Shown here one piece after another: positions 1 through 11,136 of a stretch of 29,869 bases of DNA. The first letter of the stretch is position 1. Each line of letters begins with the position of its first letter. A program made the position numbers and the translations under genes. Source of the DNA: Phoronis australis (taxonomy: Eukaryota; Phoronida; Phoronidae). The notes below the pieces were generated by a model that was not told the DNA's origin, ran no database searches, and was given only the letters and a program-made list of their open reading frames with translations. The stretch is from contig NMRA01000195.1 in NCBI GenBank assembly GCA_002633005.1, positions 7,078 through 36,946 of the forward strand, in the 5' to 3' direction.

Positions 1-240
1 TTTTTTCATGTTTAAAACTTAAGTTTTAACAAATAAAATTAAGTTTCAACATTTTGTCCGGCTATAAGCATTTGCGCAAACCACGATTGTAGATGCGCAT
101 AGCACCGAATGGGGGAGGTCGGGAGGAGGGTTTGCCCCCCCTCCCGCTCTGGAAATTTTTTCTGTTTTTTCCTCTAAAATCAAGTATTATCCAAGAAAAA
201 AGCAAAAAAAATAAAATAAACAGAACGTGGAAAACAGGAA
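1..240. other. AT-rich intergenic sequence, no gene seen
   Basis: AT-rich sequence with poly(T)/poly(A) runs. At about 110-160 there is a G-rich stretch followed by a C-rich stretch that can pair with it, a short imperfect hairpin of the kind found in dispersed repeats. The small open frame here has no codon pattern or motif suggesting a protein. Confidence 0.4.
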
Positions 241-251
241 AAATGCAAGAT

Positions 252-336
252 ACCAGAAACTCGAACTCACAAGTTGTGCGTCACAACCAAGCGAATAGAG
301 CGAGCATGCTTTACCACTACACCACCTATGGTCTAT
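252..336 (-). repeat. tRNA-derived SINE-like sequence (degenerate)
   Basis: Read on the minus strand, a TGGTGTAGTGGTAAAGCATG block resembles an A box/D arm (about 332-305). About 40 bases later GAGTTCGAGTTTC resembles a B box/T arm (about 270-258). The anticodon arm is not cleanly foldable and the acceptor stem is poor, so a functional tRNA gene is unlikely. A tRNA-derived SINE head or decayed tRNA pseudogene fits best. The A-rich region on the plus-strand 5' side (about 180-245) could be the SINE tail. Confidence 0.5.
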
Positions 337-339
337 GAC

Positions 340-2270
340 AATACCAACAACTAATCAGTTTTGAATTTTAGCATTCCAAGTACTAACTTTAGCTTTCAAA
401 AATTGACCACTTAACATTGTTTCTCCCTTTCCCAGAGGCCACATTTAATCCAAGTACAGAACAAAATGAAACTAATTTTGTTGCCGAAAGTGGTCTAAAT
501 TCAAAACTTTGATATGCCAAAAACCGGTCATGTGGCTCCATTAAGACATTTAAATTAGACCTAGCTTCTGGTGAAATTCACAAGTATTTTTTGTAGTTTC
601 ATTACTTTATAGTAGCTTTCAGTTAATTTGAAAAGTAGCATTATCACCACGTTGTTGAATGATTACAAAAGCTCACTAAGTTGTGGCATGGTTACAAAAG
701 GGCAGACACTGGCACCCAAAAACAAAAAATGGCTATTTACAAAAAAAAATTAATGCTTCATAAATTCAAATGTCGTGTTAGAACAACTGCAAAAGGAGCT
801 CTGTCAAACTATAGACAAGTGTAAACTAGACGTTCTCAACAAAAATAATTTTACCTGTTTATTTTTTCGTGGCATCCGCTCAAACAAGGTTTTTATGTCA
901 GTAATCCTGTACGCCGATCAAATATGTCAATTTTTGGAGGAAAGTTCAGTTGGGCACCAGCATACGGTATACGCATAACAAACGAAAATAAAAATTGTTT
1001 GTCACTTTTGCTACAAAACAAAACGATGTCCATTATATTAAAGTGTGATAAACTACCGTTGGGGCTAGTGCCTGTGTTAGTGCTGGGATCAAGCAGGTGC
1101 TAAGCCATATGCCGCCGACAGACCTACTCTATAGCCGGCAAACATATATCTAGCCTGGGGATACTCACGCAACATTGCTTCGTTGATCTGTAAGTGTGGC
1201 CGCCCATGGAGCTCTATTCACAGATTTAACCGCTCGAGATGAGTTTTCGGTTTGGGAAATGACCGAAAGGTGACAAAATGTCCCTCTCTAGCTGCATACC
1301 GGCTGTCAGAATTGCAGATGCCATAGCAACATCGTTTTAGCATACAGATGAAAAAATCAGATATCACTAAAATGTAATTGTGAAATTACCCGACCTGTAA
1401 CATTGTTAAACGTACTTACGATTCCAAGAATTATACCAATTAGAAGACTTCGAACAACTTTGGAGTGCCAACATTATTTTTCGTTGTACTAAACAGCAAA
1501 AATGATGCAACTGTTCCCCATCACAAAACACTAATCGGAAGATGACATTGGTAATGTAGGGGTGTGAGTGCTTGGCAAGTCAAAAGGAGTTACATCTTTT
1601 AAAAGTGCTTTATTGAGAGACATGAAACATTTCTCATTGACATTTCCACAGTTCTTCTCTGTTTCATTTCTAAAAATAAAAAAAAACAAAATGCATAGCA
1701 AACCTCACAGATACAGACAAATGCAAATTCGGCAATACCAAATACGAAAACACCATGAAAAATACCTCAATACTGCCGCTCCCTGGCTCTCCTCACTGAC
1801 GCCAAACATGCACTGCCACAATGTGAGTAAATCTAGTCAGCGCACAACACTTATACTGAAATGAGGGTCAGGTCATATGCAAATTACATTCAGTCCATTC
1901 AGTCATGAATATACACGTGACCATGAGCCACCCGGAGCATTCAAACGTGAAGTATCTTACAGTTACCAAAAATCAAGTTGTCTGATGTTGAATCGATCTC
2001 CAAAAAACATACCAATACTTACGGCAACTAGAATTTTACCCTCCTCAGTCATTCCTTAGTAGTTTTCCTTTTTTGAAAAAGTGTGGAAGTCAGGGATATA
2101 CCCAGGCTTTTAGTCTTGAAAAACCCTGCTCGCCAGCTGGGCGAGTGCCGGAGCCGGAAAATCTACTCGCCAAGCCCGAAGTTCGGTCACCCGGCCGTTG
2201 GCGCCAGTCACCACAAACTTGCTGCTAATTTAAATGAAATCATCGTTTCGTGCACTGATGTCACCATCTA
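340..2270. other. Intergenic stretch without recognisable genes
   Basis: Several short open frames (61-98 codons) occur, but none shows a domain, cysteine pattern or splice context. Near 2098-2215 there is a GC-richer block with CTCGCC/GGGCGAG motifs that resembles, in inverted orientation, a block at 3705-3812; both carry CAGGGATATAC at one edge. They are probably two fragments of one dispersed repeat. Confidence 0.4.
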
Positions 2271-2280
2271 TTAGGGCTAC

Positions 2281-2790
2281 CGTATTCGCCCAGGGGGACT
2301 CTTTTTGTAGCCTACGGCAGTTAAAACCTGTTTTTCGAAACGGGTGAAATCGGCAGCTAGGATTCATCAAATTTACGCGCTGTGACGTATGTGTAACCTA
2401 CAGTGTAAGACAGACTAGCTACAAAACTGTGGTGCATTGCTATCAAACTCTGTTGTTAAATTACGATCTTTTTAAAAAAAATGTGCTGAAATCCCAGGGC
2501 GAAAACTTGCCGACTGATGCGTCGCTGCTTCGCGATCGTCGATAGGTCAACTTGAATTCTTGAGTAAAAATAGTTTCGACCTGAAATCCTCCCAAATAGC
2601 CTTTCCTAAGATTCTTAAGTTCCTGTGGACTCGGAGTCGGGATTAACCGCAGATTAAGTCAAAATCTGCGCTAGATCGCACCCCGCAACGAGAAAAATCT
2701 GGACGAACACATATGTTGTTGTCACGTGACGTTTGTATTGAATTGAATCAGCTGGTGTGCACCGAGTGAGCGAGCGCGTGCGTATCATTA
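2281..2790 (+). repeat. Dispersed repeat, copy 1 (about 0.5 kb)
   Basis: The sequence from TGTAGCCTACGGCAGTT to the GAGCGCGTGCG region aligns in the same orientation with 16990-17480. Shared anchors in order are GCTAGGATTCATCAAATTTA, GTGGTGCATTGCTATCAA, ACTGATGCGTCGCTG and TGTTGTTGTCACGTGA. It encodes nothing recognisable. A non-autonomous transposon or other interspersed repeat is likely. Its ends are not defined because the similarity fades gradually on the right. Confidence 0.75.
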
Positions 2791-3974
2791 GTGTTCATTT
2801 GCCAGAGTAGCAGGCCCAATGAGCTGTATAATGTAGTATATTTATCTCATTGAGCAGGCCCACACGTAATATGTGGGCCCTAGCGTGCGCTTCTTGGCCA
2901 AGTTTCGATTCGCGGTTTTTATAATTTTTCGTGTACAAAACAGTTTGGATTCCTGTTGTGGGAGAAGATCCGTACGGGAAAGATACAATACCCATCCCGT
3001 TGACCTAAGTACGCTGCGTCTGTTCTGATCAGGGCCAGACCATGTAGTGTGACACTTTCCTCCCCGCAAGATCAGCAAATCTTTTGCGTTCTTTTTGAAG
3101 CACTGCGGAATGGTTTGAAGTGTACAGCCACGGCTAAATACCGACATAGCGGCGAGGCTCGTGGTCTACTAGAAATTACGCGCACAATGATTTTTCAGAA
3201 CTGTCGGATATTATTGATAAATTGAATACATTTACTGTAGAATTTTAGAACTGTCAGGTAAGACATTTTTCGCACTGATATATACACATTCATGGACTGG
3301 GCGCTTATTTTAGCGAAGTCTGAAAACGAGTGGGGACGCTTATAGGGGCATGGGCGCTTATTAGGACGAATGTTATCAAAATAATTTTGGCTAAAATGAC
3401 ATTGCACTTTACAATAAGAAATCAGTTCCAAGAAGTATGGTATTTTATTTGCTATGAGCACATGGACCGGTCTTCCACCTTTCTCCCCTTTTCTTCGTTT
3501 CGGACTAGTCCACAAATTCTTTGTGCACGACCACACACTGTGTTTTTTGACGAATCGCGTAACGGGTGACATGTACTGAATCGGTAGGGTCCGGAGCATC
3601 GACACGATGACCAAACTGAACCTAAAATGCATGATAAAAACAGCACAAGAAGGAGAAAAATTATTCATAATCATCTGGGAAACGACATATTGTGCTTTTG
3701 CGCTCTGAAATTCGCTCGCCACCGGGCGACCGGCAAGTCAATTTCTACTCGCCCAGCACCATTTTTACTAGCATTGGTGACTGGGCGATTGGCTAAGTAT
3801 ATCCCTGGGAAGGATACCGACGAGATATTACTGGAATTGGTACGTTCAGGCACTGCACAGTACACCATGGCCAGCTGATGATCACTCACGAGGTTTTATC
3901 AGTGTGCCTCGTTTTCGATCAGTATTTAAAGATGGCGCGGGAAGATGGCGCTTTCGTGAAATAGGTGAATAAAG
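2791..3974. other. Repeat-derived intergenic sequence
   Basis: No gene recognised. Around 3298-3365 there are GCGCTTATT / ACGCTTAT motifs like those at the left edge of the 16.95 kb dispersed repeat, so this is probably another decayed member of that group. At 3705-3812 a GGGCGA/TCGCCC-rich block resembles 2098-2215 in reverse. Open frames of up to 175 codons on the minus strand overlap these repeats and show no domain. Confidence 0.4.
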
Positions 3975-4170
3975 TGTCTACATATGTAGTGCGCTATTCT
4001 AAATTATGGCTATAGCCATGGATTTAGAATGTCTATACAGTATATGTAGCACGATATTCTATATTTATGGTCAGGACCATGGATATAGAGTGTCTATATA
4101 CATGTACTTAGTGCACTATTCTATGTTATGGTCATGATCAAGCATTTAGAGTGTATGTATACATGTACCG
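3975..4170. repeat. Short tandem array with palindromic units
   Basis: Successive TGTCTA(C/T)A starts at about 3975, 4030 and 4091, and a diverged one near 4152, define units of about 55-61 bp. Each unit holds an imperfect palindrome. In the first, TTCTAAAT-ATGGCTATAGCCAT-ATTTAGAA can fold into a long hairpin; the second is centred on ATGGTC..GACCAT; the third has decayed. Confidence 0.7.
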
Positions 4171-5376
4171 AGCTACCACAATTAGTATAACCAAAAATAG
4201 AAAATAAAGTCTATACTTCGTCTAATGAGTGGGTGAAACGAACACATTACAGAATATTTTTTCTATTTGGATTCTATATGTCTTACAGTTTGAAGCTTAT
4301 TGTGCACCAAGGCCAGCCAATAAATGTATATTGTGTTTAATGAAATACCTTTAAGAAATCATTAGTTTTAACAGAATTATTAAAGTTTGACTTGTGAAAA
4401 TACTGCGTAGCGTTTTAAGACGCGTGTTCATATTGACGTCATTCAACATTTAATTCCAAAATTCAATGCGCCAACGCCACGGATATTTGTCACGTTTGAT
4501 ATCTGCACATTTAAGCCCCCTCTTGTTGCACAACTAACTATATATGGTTTCTTCAACGGTCTAATGGTTCAACTATATGAGACGAAACATGATGTAATTA
4601 CAGAAATTGATCAGCAGTAATAGAATGGCTGCAGGACAAGATTGAAATGGAACCATCTGGTATAACACGTCGGGGCAGCAGGTGGCACCAGTAGATTATT
4701 AATTAAAATGCACTTTCCTGACTTACTTGAATGAATCTATGTAATATGTCTGATGCTAAAATGTTTAATGCCGATCATCACGAATTGTTGTATCGCCTCT
4801 CCCTCCCCGCTCCTCCCCTCCGGAGAGGGTTTCACATGAGACAAATCTCCCTCTATCCTAGCTGTACATGTACGCCTCTCAGAATGTACACAGAAGTCCG
4901 TGCCCTGACTGTTGCATACTTCTGTATGCATAAAACATTGCTCCTTGCTAGTTGAAAGGCTTACTTTCGCCCGTTATATTTACCGTCAATCTTAATGAAC
5001 GTAACAAAATAGACACTGTGTACTGTTCGTCTTCTTCACTGTCTTAATCATATTTTCTAAACTTAGAATAAGAAATCCTTGTGTAAAAATCTCGCACTTC
5101 CATTTTTGTTGATATGAATTCTGATGAGAGTGATCATCGTTCACATATACCAGTCTCATCATCGTTTACAGCATTATTCTTAGGATAGTTCTGGTCAGTG
5201 ACAAGAATTTGTATAAATTACTAGGACTGATGAAAAAACTTAGATCTTACATTACACAAATCGTTAATATAAATTCTTTTCAACATCTTATAACATGTCA
5301 TACCATTAGTAGAAATAACCGAAATTAATTTGTTTTAAAGACCTACTTATGATCAATTTTATCATTTATAATTGCA
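4171..5376. other. AT-rich intergenic sequence, no gene seen
   Basis: No convincing coding, RNA or repeat signal. The open frames at about 4730-4955 lie on both strands over a C/T-rich stretch and have no recognisable content. Confidence 0.4.
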
Positions 5377-5591
5377 TGTGTACACCTGTCTCGCATGCGC
5401 AGATATATTGCCTGTGTACACTTGTGCACGCGCAGATCAGTAAAGTGCCTGTGTACGCCCGACGTGAACGCGCAGATATAGTGCCTGTGTACACCTTTGG
5501 TTCTCCGGACATAGTGCCTCTGTACACGTGTCGTCCACGCGCAAGTATAGCGACTGTGTACATCTGTCGTGCTCCCGCAGGTATAGCGTGC
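5377..5591. repeat. Minisatellite, about six units of 33-37 bp
   Basis: TGTGTAC(A/G)C recurs at the head of about six diverged units, each usually followed by a GCGCAGATATA(G/T)TGCC-like tail. The units vary by substitution and small indels. Open frames on both strands here simply translate the repeat and should not be read as genes. Confidence 0.8.
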
Positions 5592-5839
5592 TTTCTTGGT
5601 CAGCTGTAAAACATTCTGAAAACTCTGGACTTCGCCACAGTTGGGACCAGCGAGACATAAGTGCTATAGGTAAAGCTGAAATTGCAAAATTCAAACTCAA
5701 GTAAACCAAGTTCGTGGAATCATTCTGCTGAAGCAATCAGTCAACTTTAAACGACGATGCTATTTTAACATAATCCACGCTAAACAAAGTGCAGTTATTC
5801 AGTGACAATTTGTAAACGTGAAAATAGTTTTGGAAATAG

Positions 5840-7660
5840 GTGACCTTTGCATTTGTGGATGATTTGACGATTACGACAGGGTTGGCGGTAGGTGCCGCTT
5901 GGGTGGTCAAGACACTGGGCGAGCTGGCTAATTGGGCACGCATGAGTTTCAAGGTGGAGAAGTCCCGTAGCCTTGTCATTGTTAAGGGAAAAGTCAACCC
6001 ACACCATACGTTCAAAATAGGTTCAGAGGCCATTCCATCTGTGAGCAGAAAACCAGTTAAGTACTTAGGGAAGTTCTACAGCGGGTCTTTGAAAGATGTG
6101 GAGCATGTAAAGGCAGCCATCAAAGAGCTGAGTGACCATTTGATCAAGATTGAGAAGAGCGGTCTCCCTGGCAGATTCAAAGTCTGTTGCTACCAGTTTG
6201 GACTTTTCCCTAAAGTTATGTGGCCACTGACAATGTACAATTTCTCAATTTCAACTGCAGAGAAAATGGAAAGGATGGTGAGCAGATGGTTAAGAAAGTG
6301 GTTGGGTGTCCCACCAAGTTTTGCAAGACTCGGCTAATACATCAAAGGAGGCGCAGTTTCTCTGCCTGTGACATCGATTGTGGAGGAGTTCAAGGTGATA
6401 AAGTGCAGAACATTATTGACTCTGCGGAACTCGAGAGATGAGATGATCAGAGAGAGTGAATTATCGGTAGATTCTGGAAGAAAGTGGAAGGCTGCTGTAG
6501 CAGTGGAGGAGGCAGAGAGCAGGTTACGGCATAAAGATATCGTGGGAACCGTCTGCCACGGAAGACAGGGTTTGGGAATGGTTCCGGGGAAGAGATGGAA
6601 GTTGTCAACGGGCAAAGAGAGGCGCAAAATGGTTTTGGACGAAGTTAGATCCCAGGAGAACGAGAGAAGGTATGCTGAAGCGGTCGGACTGAGGAAACAG
6701 GGCGCATGGACATCATGGGAAGGAGTGAACAGCAGAAGGATAACGGGTAAAGACCTTCTGTCTTCAGACCAATTCAGATTGGGCTTTTTACTTGGTTCCA
6801 TATATGACACTCTCCCAACACCTGTAAATCTTCGAACGTGGGGCAAAACTGAGGATGACAGCTGTAGGGGCTGTGGCAAGCGGTGTACCTTAGAACACGT
6901 TCTATCCAGCTGTAGAGAAGCTCTCACCTCAGGGAAGTACACTTGGCGCCATGATAAGATTCTCAAGTGTATTGCACATGTTTTAGATCTGGAAAGAAGG
7001 AAGGCGACTAACTCTGGTAAAGCACTCATTCAATTCAACAAAGGCGGGGTATCCACTAAGAGGCGTGATTCNTCAGGGAAGTACACTTGGCGCCATGATA
7101 AGATTCTCAAGTGTATTGCACATGTTTTAGATCTGGAGAGAAGGAAGGTGACTAACTCTGGCAAAGCACTCATTCAATTCAACAAAGGCGGGGTATCCAC
7201 TAAGAGGCGTGATTCAGGTATTCTAGGTATGACTGTCGACTGGAAGATGGTGACGGATGTGGTAACTAGGCGTTCATTCCCAAGCCATATTGCAGTAACC
7301 CAGTTACAACCAGACATAGTGTTGTGGGCAGACAGCAAGAAGATAGTGACTTTGATCGAGTTAACGGTGCCGTGGGAGACTAGGGTGCAAGAGGCTCACG
7401 AGAGGAAACAACTCAAGTACGCAGAGCTATCGCAGGAATGTGCAGCGAATGGCTGGAAATGCTTCTGTCTCCCCATAGAAGTTGGATGTCGAGGGTTTAT
7501 TGCTGGAAGCATGTGGCGGATGACGAAGCTACTGGGCATTTCATCAAAAGGGCGAGCTGATATGTTTAAGTCTATTGTAAGAGCAGCGGAGGAAGCAACC
7601 GTGTGGCTGTGGTTACAGCGTGAGAACAAATGGCAACCCCAGCGTCGGCTGGAGGTCTGA
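5840..7660 (+). pseudogene. Non-LTR retrotransposon polyprotein, C-terminal half (RT thumb side, zinc knuckle, restriction-like endonuclease)
   Basis: One reading frame runs throughout, interrupted by a single TAA at 6335-6337. It opens inside the reverse transcriptase palm: TFAFVDDLTI at about codon 2 is a variant of the YADD box with both catalytic aspartates kept. A CCHC-type zinc motif follows (CRGCGKRCTLEHVLSSC, near 6862-6915). Then comes PDIVLWADSKK..LIELTVPWE (near 7310-7380), the PD...E signature I associate with the restriction-like endonuclease of R2/NeSL/CRE-type elements. Everything upstream of the FVDD box, including RT motifs 0-4, is missing: a TAG lies directly upstream at 5837-5839. 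The copy is therefore 5'-truncated, as usual after target-primed reverse transcription. A 143-bp duplication around the N at 7072 inflates the frame by 48 codons and is probably an assembly artefact. Clade assignment is from remembered family patterns. Confidence 0.85.
6929..7215. other. Direct duplication flanking a single N (probable unmerged contig overlap)
   Basis: 6929-7071 and 7073-7215 are 143-bp direct copies, separated only by the N at 7072, with three differences that are all transitions. The left copy ends exactly at the N and the right copy begins immediately after it, as expected when two overlapping contigs were abutted rather than merged. The duplication plus N is 144 bp, so the reading frame is unaffected. 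Confidence 0.9.
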
Positions 7661-7805
7661 TCAGCCTTCAGAGACCTACCATCGGAGAGGGTTCTAGGTC
7701 AAGGTTGAAACCCACGATGAAGATGGACTCCTAGCTGACGACGACGCTGGGTAGCAGATACCACCATGTTTACAAGTAAGTGAGCTTCCAAGTTAACAAA
7801 ATATG

Positions 7806-8062
7806 ATCAACAAAATACTTATTGTTGAAGGTAAAAACATACCAGTACCATTGTGATGATAGAAAAAATTATGCATACCTTTAATCGCATTTGTTTGGGA
7901 CAAAATATGAGTACGAACTTTAAAATCAGCGCATATGTGAACAACGGCAACAACACCAACAACAAAATACTTGTAATTGGAGGTAAAAACAGACCAATAC
8001 AATTGTGATAATAGAAGAAACCGGTGCATATCTTTAATCACACTAGTTTTTAGCCAAAATAT
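7806..8062. repeat. Tandem-like repeat, two diverged copies about 153 bp apart
   Basis: CAACAAAATACTT begins both copies (about 7808 and 7961). Each continues with GGTAAAAACA(T/G)ACCA, ATTGTGAT(G/A)ATAGAA and a CTTTAATC(G/A)CA..T end. The copies have many substitutions and no N between them, so this is an old local duplication. It lies just downstream of the last visible exon of the cysteine-rich gene. The minus-strand frame spanning it is not a gene. Confidence 0.65.
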
Positions 8063-8219
8063 GCTTTTAAGGGGCCTTCAACAACAGGATGCAATACAGT
8101 ACAATATAATACATAAAACAATAATTAGATACAGGTAACAAAGCAGTAATTAAAAACAGGTTATGGGTGAAATTTTGACCAGGAGAGATTAAATAAAGAG
8201 ACAGAAAAACCACAATTAC

Positions 8220-8469
8220 CCAGCATCACACTGGCCTGATGGTGCTGTCAATGCTGTTCCATTGCAGTAGTATCCTGGAGAGCACGCCTGACAATTGGCA
8301 GCCTCCTCCAGCCCTGTACTGTCTGACCACGAGCCCAGAGGACACTCCACAGGTGACTTGGTGCCATATGGGCAGTGATGACCCTTTGGACAGTGTGAAC
8401 CTGTCATGCCATCTGTTGGCGTGGGAATGCTTGATCCACTGATGCATAAGTAGCCAGCATCACAACTTC
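8220..8469 (-). CDS. Cysteine-rich module exon P (two modules), last one visible
   Basis: Bounded by TTTCCTACAG on the 5' side and a GG|GTAATT donor. It enters in phase 1 and leaves in phase 2, and 250 bp fits that exactly. It reads openly through SCDAGYLC, HCPKGHHCPYG, CPLGSWS, CQACSPGYYCNG and QCDAG: two Ephrin_rec_like modules, undamaged. The exon ends in a donor, so the gene continues, but no further exon of this type is recognisable between here and position 1; the next one may be beyond the window. Confidence 0.85.
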
Positions 8470-9256
8470 CTGTAGGAAATTAAGAGAAAAACATGAAATA
8501 GAAATATGATCTTCAGAAACATTATAAATTATGGACAAACTACAGCACAAAATTTGCATAACTTACATTGTGTATTTAGGTACATCAGCCAATATATTTA
8601 ATAACCTAAATGTTGAATCATATACATGCACTTATAAGTGAAAGACTATTAGACAAAAGTTAAGTAAAACAAAGGAGAATTTTTAGAAAATATAATGAGA
8701 GTGAAATTTGACTTATTCATTATAGAATGGTAGAAGTTAGCATGCGTTCAATGTCTAACAGTAACTACAAAATGAAGAGTATTAAGTGGTAAGAGCACTA
8801 GACTAGCAATCTATAGACCTGTGGTTTGATTCCCAGTTGGGGTTCATGATTTTTCTGTGTATATTTTGTATAAAAGTATTAATAATGGACAAAAAGGCGA
8901 CAATAACACCCAGTTTCAGACATTGTCATATAGAAGAAATAGCTGGCTATGTCTATAAGAGAAGTTTAGAAGCATCTGCGAAACATCTGAGCAAAAACGG
9001 CATTTTGAAAAACGCAGGCACACAAGTTTAAACACATGCATATATGGCAATGAGAAGCCCTTTCTAGGAAAAAGCATGTCAAAACCTTTTATTCCCTGCA
9101 AGAATATATTACTTGAATGATTATTTACGAATCATTCAATAACCACATTGTAAGAGGTACAAGTTAGAAAATGTGAAATTATAAAGAAATGGATCCGACC
9201 TTCAATGAAATCACAAAAACATCTCATAAATGAATTCCTTTTATTGGTAATACAAC
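8470..9256. other. Intron sequence of the cysteine-rich gene
   Basis: AT-rich, with a SINE-like tRNA block at 8777-8845 annotated separately. Nothing else recognised; the open frame at 8837-9031 starts inside the SINE and has no domain. Confidence 0.4.
8777..8845 (+). repeat. tRNA-derived SINE-like sequence
   Basis: TTAAGTGGTAAGAGCAC (A box and D arm), an anticodon-like arm TAGA-CTAGCAA-TCTA whose loop would present AGC (alanine), and GGTTTGATTCC (B box and T arm) occur in tRNA order and spacing. The acceptor stem does not pair convincingly. I therefore call it a SINE head or tRNA pseudogene rather than a functional tRNA gene. Confidence 0.6.
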
Positions 9257-11136
9257 TTACCGTAATCGTTCGGGTTAACGCCCATGCTCAGTTAACCGCC
9301 CATCCCCCACTTTAAGTGGATTTTCGATTTCGCCCACTGCTCAGTTAAGCGCCCCCCTGCGATTTTTGAAGATTTCCAGTTAAGCGCCCACCTCTTAGTT
9401 AAGCGCCCATCCCCGACTTTTAAAGAATGAAGATTTAGCGCCTAGTGCTAAGGAAACGCGCGATTTCCGGACTTTTAGAAAAAGATCGATGATCACAATG
9501 AGTGCAACGACGCAGGGACTTCGAGACGGTGATTTAGCAATCTGAATTACAAAACAGGTAACGAGTTATTGTCTTTGGTCATGAACTCACTTCAAAGTAT
9601 AATACTTGAACCTTTTTGTCACTTTATTTTCTTCCCTTGTTTGCAAAGTTTAAGAACGCCGCCGGCGTCAAAACCTCCACTTTCAGCAACTTTGCCGCGC
9701 TGAGTGTCCGTCTGCAGTGCACTAGATAAAACATATATTCGAAAAAATCAGGCCAGAGAAATGTGACAATGGTTTTGCCAACCCTCCAAATTCTATTAAG
9801 GTGGGAAGCTCTCGTACTTTGAACAAATCTCACAACTCACGGAAAGATGTCAAATTCTCAATATTTTGATGAATATAACTGCCGGGTTATAGAGGATGTG
9901 GGGCTACCGAAGGGACAGTACAAATGCCTTAGTGGGTTACCGATTTTGTTACTGCCTGTCGATTTCTGAATTCAAACGTTGGCAATAATGTATGTTTGTG
10001 TATGATCTTGAAGTAATAAAAAACGGCTAGTCAAATTTTGTTTTTCGCTTATTGCTGGCTGTTCTTCGCTATTTCTTGCGTCAGCCCCCATGTAAGCGTG
10101 ACTGTGTGAATTATCGTTTCCACATCCCCTTTTTAGCCATCCAGAATAGTTTTGTTTATACATTGGCCATTTTCAGCCTGAACAAAAATTCTTACCATTC
10201 GTGTCTGAAATATGTACGACGTAGACTGCTTGACGATAGTGGGTAGGAGATTCACGCAGCTAGTTACAGGGATGGGCTTAGAGAGCATCGAGCCGGGAAA
10301 TATGGGAATACATTTGACATCGCAGTTTTGGGGAACATTGGCAACGGAGGAATATCGTAAAGAACTGGGTCTTTCGTAACAACAGCTTAAAAGTAAACAG
10401 TCAAGCCCGTTTTTGTTACTTCGGACTCTCGCTATGTGTGACTGATTTGTAGTGGTGCACGTGCGCAAGTTCCCACACTTTGGAGTGCATGTTACCTTGA
10501 CACCAACATGTGATTGACAGGTGACTCACACGTAGGCCCTACGTGCGTGCTGAATACCGCCACTATCTTTGGCCATAAAAAACGAGATGCATATTGAAAG
10601 AGGCCGTTATATTACTTGACGGCATTTCCAAGTCACGATTGTCAGCCGACTGAGACATTGCGTGATAACAGCGGGACCGAACAGTGCCGCAGTGCGATAT
10701 TACAAGTGATATAAATAGGATAATCTGGACATCTTGCATGAAAAATAAATGTTTTNACGACACGGGGCTATTACTCAGCAATTTTGTAAATTTAATAGTG
10801 AATGACTAATCTGAGGGCAAGAGAACCTTTGTTGGGATCATCCGCTGTTATGACGTTTTCACAGTCATTTGGCGACGTGACGATAAAGCTCTTTGAAAAG
10901 GGCTACGCGTTCCGAGTATGATTGTCGTGTCGGGATTTAGATCGCCAGCCGAGGTAAGATTAACCGCCCAGGGCAGTTGTCTGTCGTAATAAGCACCCAT
11001 GTTCGGTTAACCGCCCATCCCTTACTTTAGGTGGATTTTCGATTTAACCGCCCACTGCTCGGTTAACCGCCCTCCCCCCATTTTTTGGATTCGCCAATTT
11101 AACCGCCCAGGGCGTTAACCCGAACGATTACGGTAA
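9257..11136. mobile_element. 1.88 kb terminal-inverted-repeat element with direct subterminal repeats
   Basis: 9257-9283 and 11110-11136 are perfect 27-bp inverted repeats, beginning TTACCGTAATCGTTCGGG. Inside each end lies a block of about 75 bp in the same orientation (9285-9360 and 10995-11072), carrying repeated GTTAACCGCCC / GTTAAGCGCCC boxes and the shared GTGGATTTTCGATTT core. The interior has no transposase-like frame, so it is probably non-autonomous. The outermost bases would allow a TA or TTA target duplication. The 9-mer AATACAACT also occurs near both borders (9249 and 11145), though not directly abutting. The element sits in an intron of the minus-strand gene. An N lies at 10756. 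Confidence 0.8.
10756..10756. other. Single N without flanking duplication
   Basis: The only N in the window that is not bracketed by a direct repeat. It lies within the TIR element. It may be an ambiguous base or a joined gap of unknown true size, so the internal length of the element is uncertain. Confidence 0.8.

Larger units (their letters stand above)
5835..7790 (+). mobile_element. 5'-truncated R2/NeSL-like non-LTR retrotransposon copy
   Basis: The left border is placed at the abrupt start of coding similarity near 5840. The right border is estimated within the AT-rich sequence after the short 3' untranslated segment following the TGA at 7658-7660. No poly(A) tail or clear target duplication is visible. 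The gene-like GC content and codon pattern end near 7770. The copy looks young: one nonsense codon in about 1.8 kb. Confidence 0.75.

Noticed and set aside
3195-3722. 175-codon minus-strand frame as a gene
   Set aside because: No domain or splice context; it overlaps dispersed-repeat fragments with GCGCTTATT and GGGCGA motifs.
5349-5736. Cysteine- and tyrosine-containing frames on both strands
   Set aside because: They translate the 5377-5591 minisatellite; no splice sites or module spacing as in the real cysteine-rich exons.
6334-7029. 231-codon minus-strand frame
   Set aside because: It is antisense to the retrotransposon coding frame, which has clear zinc and endonuclease motifs on the plus strand.
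8777-8845. Functional tRNA-Ala gene
   Set aside because: A and B boxes and an AGC-like loop are present but the acceptor stem does not pair, so a SINE or tRNA pseudogene is more likely.
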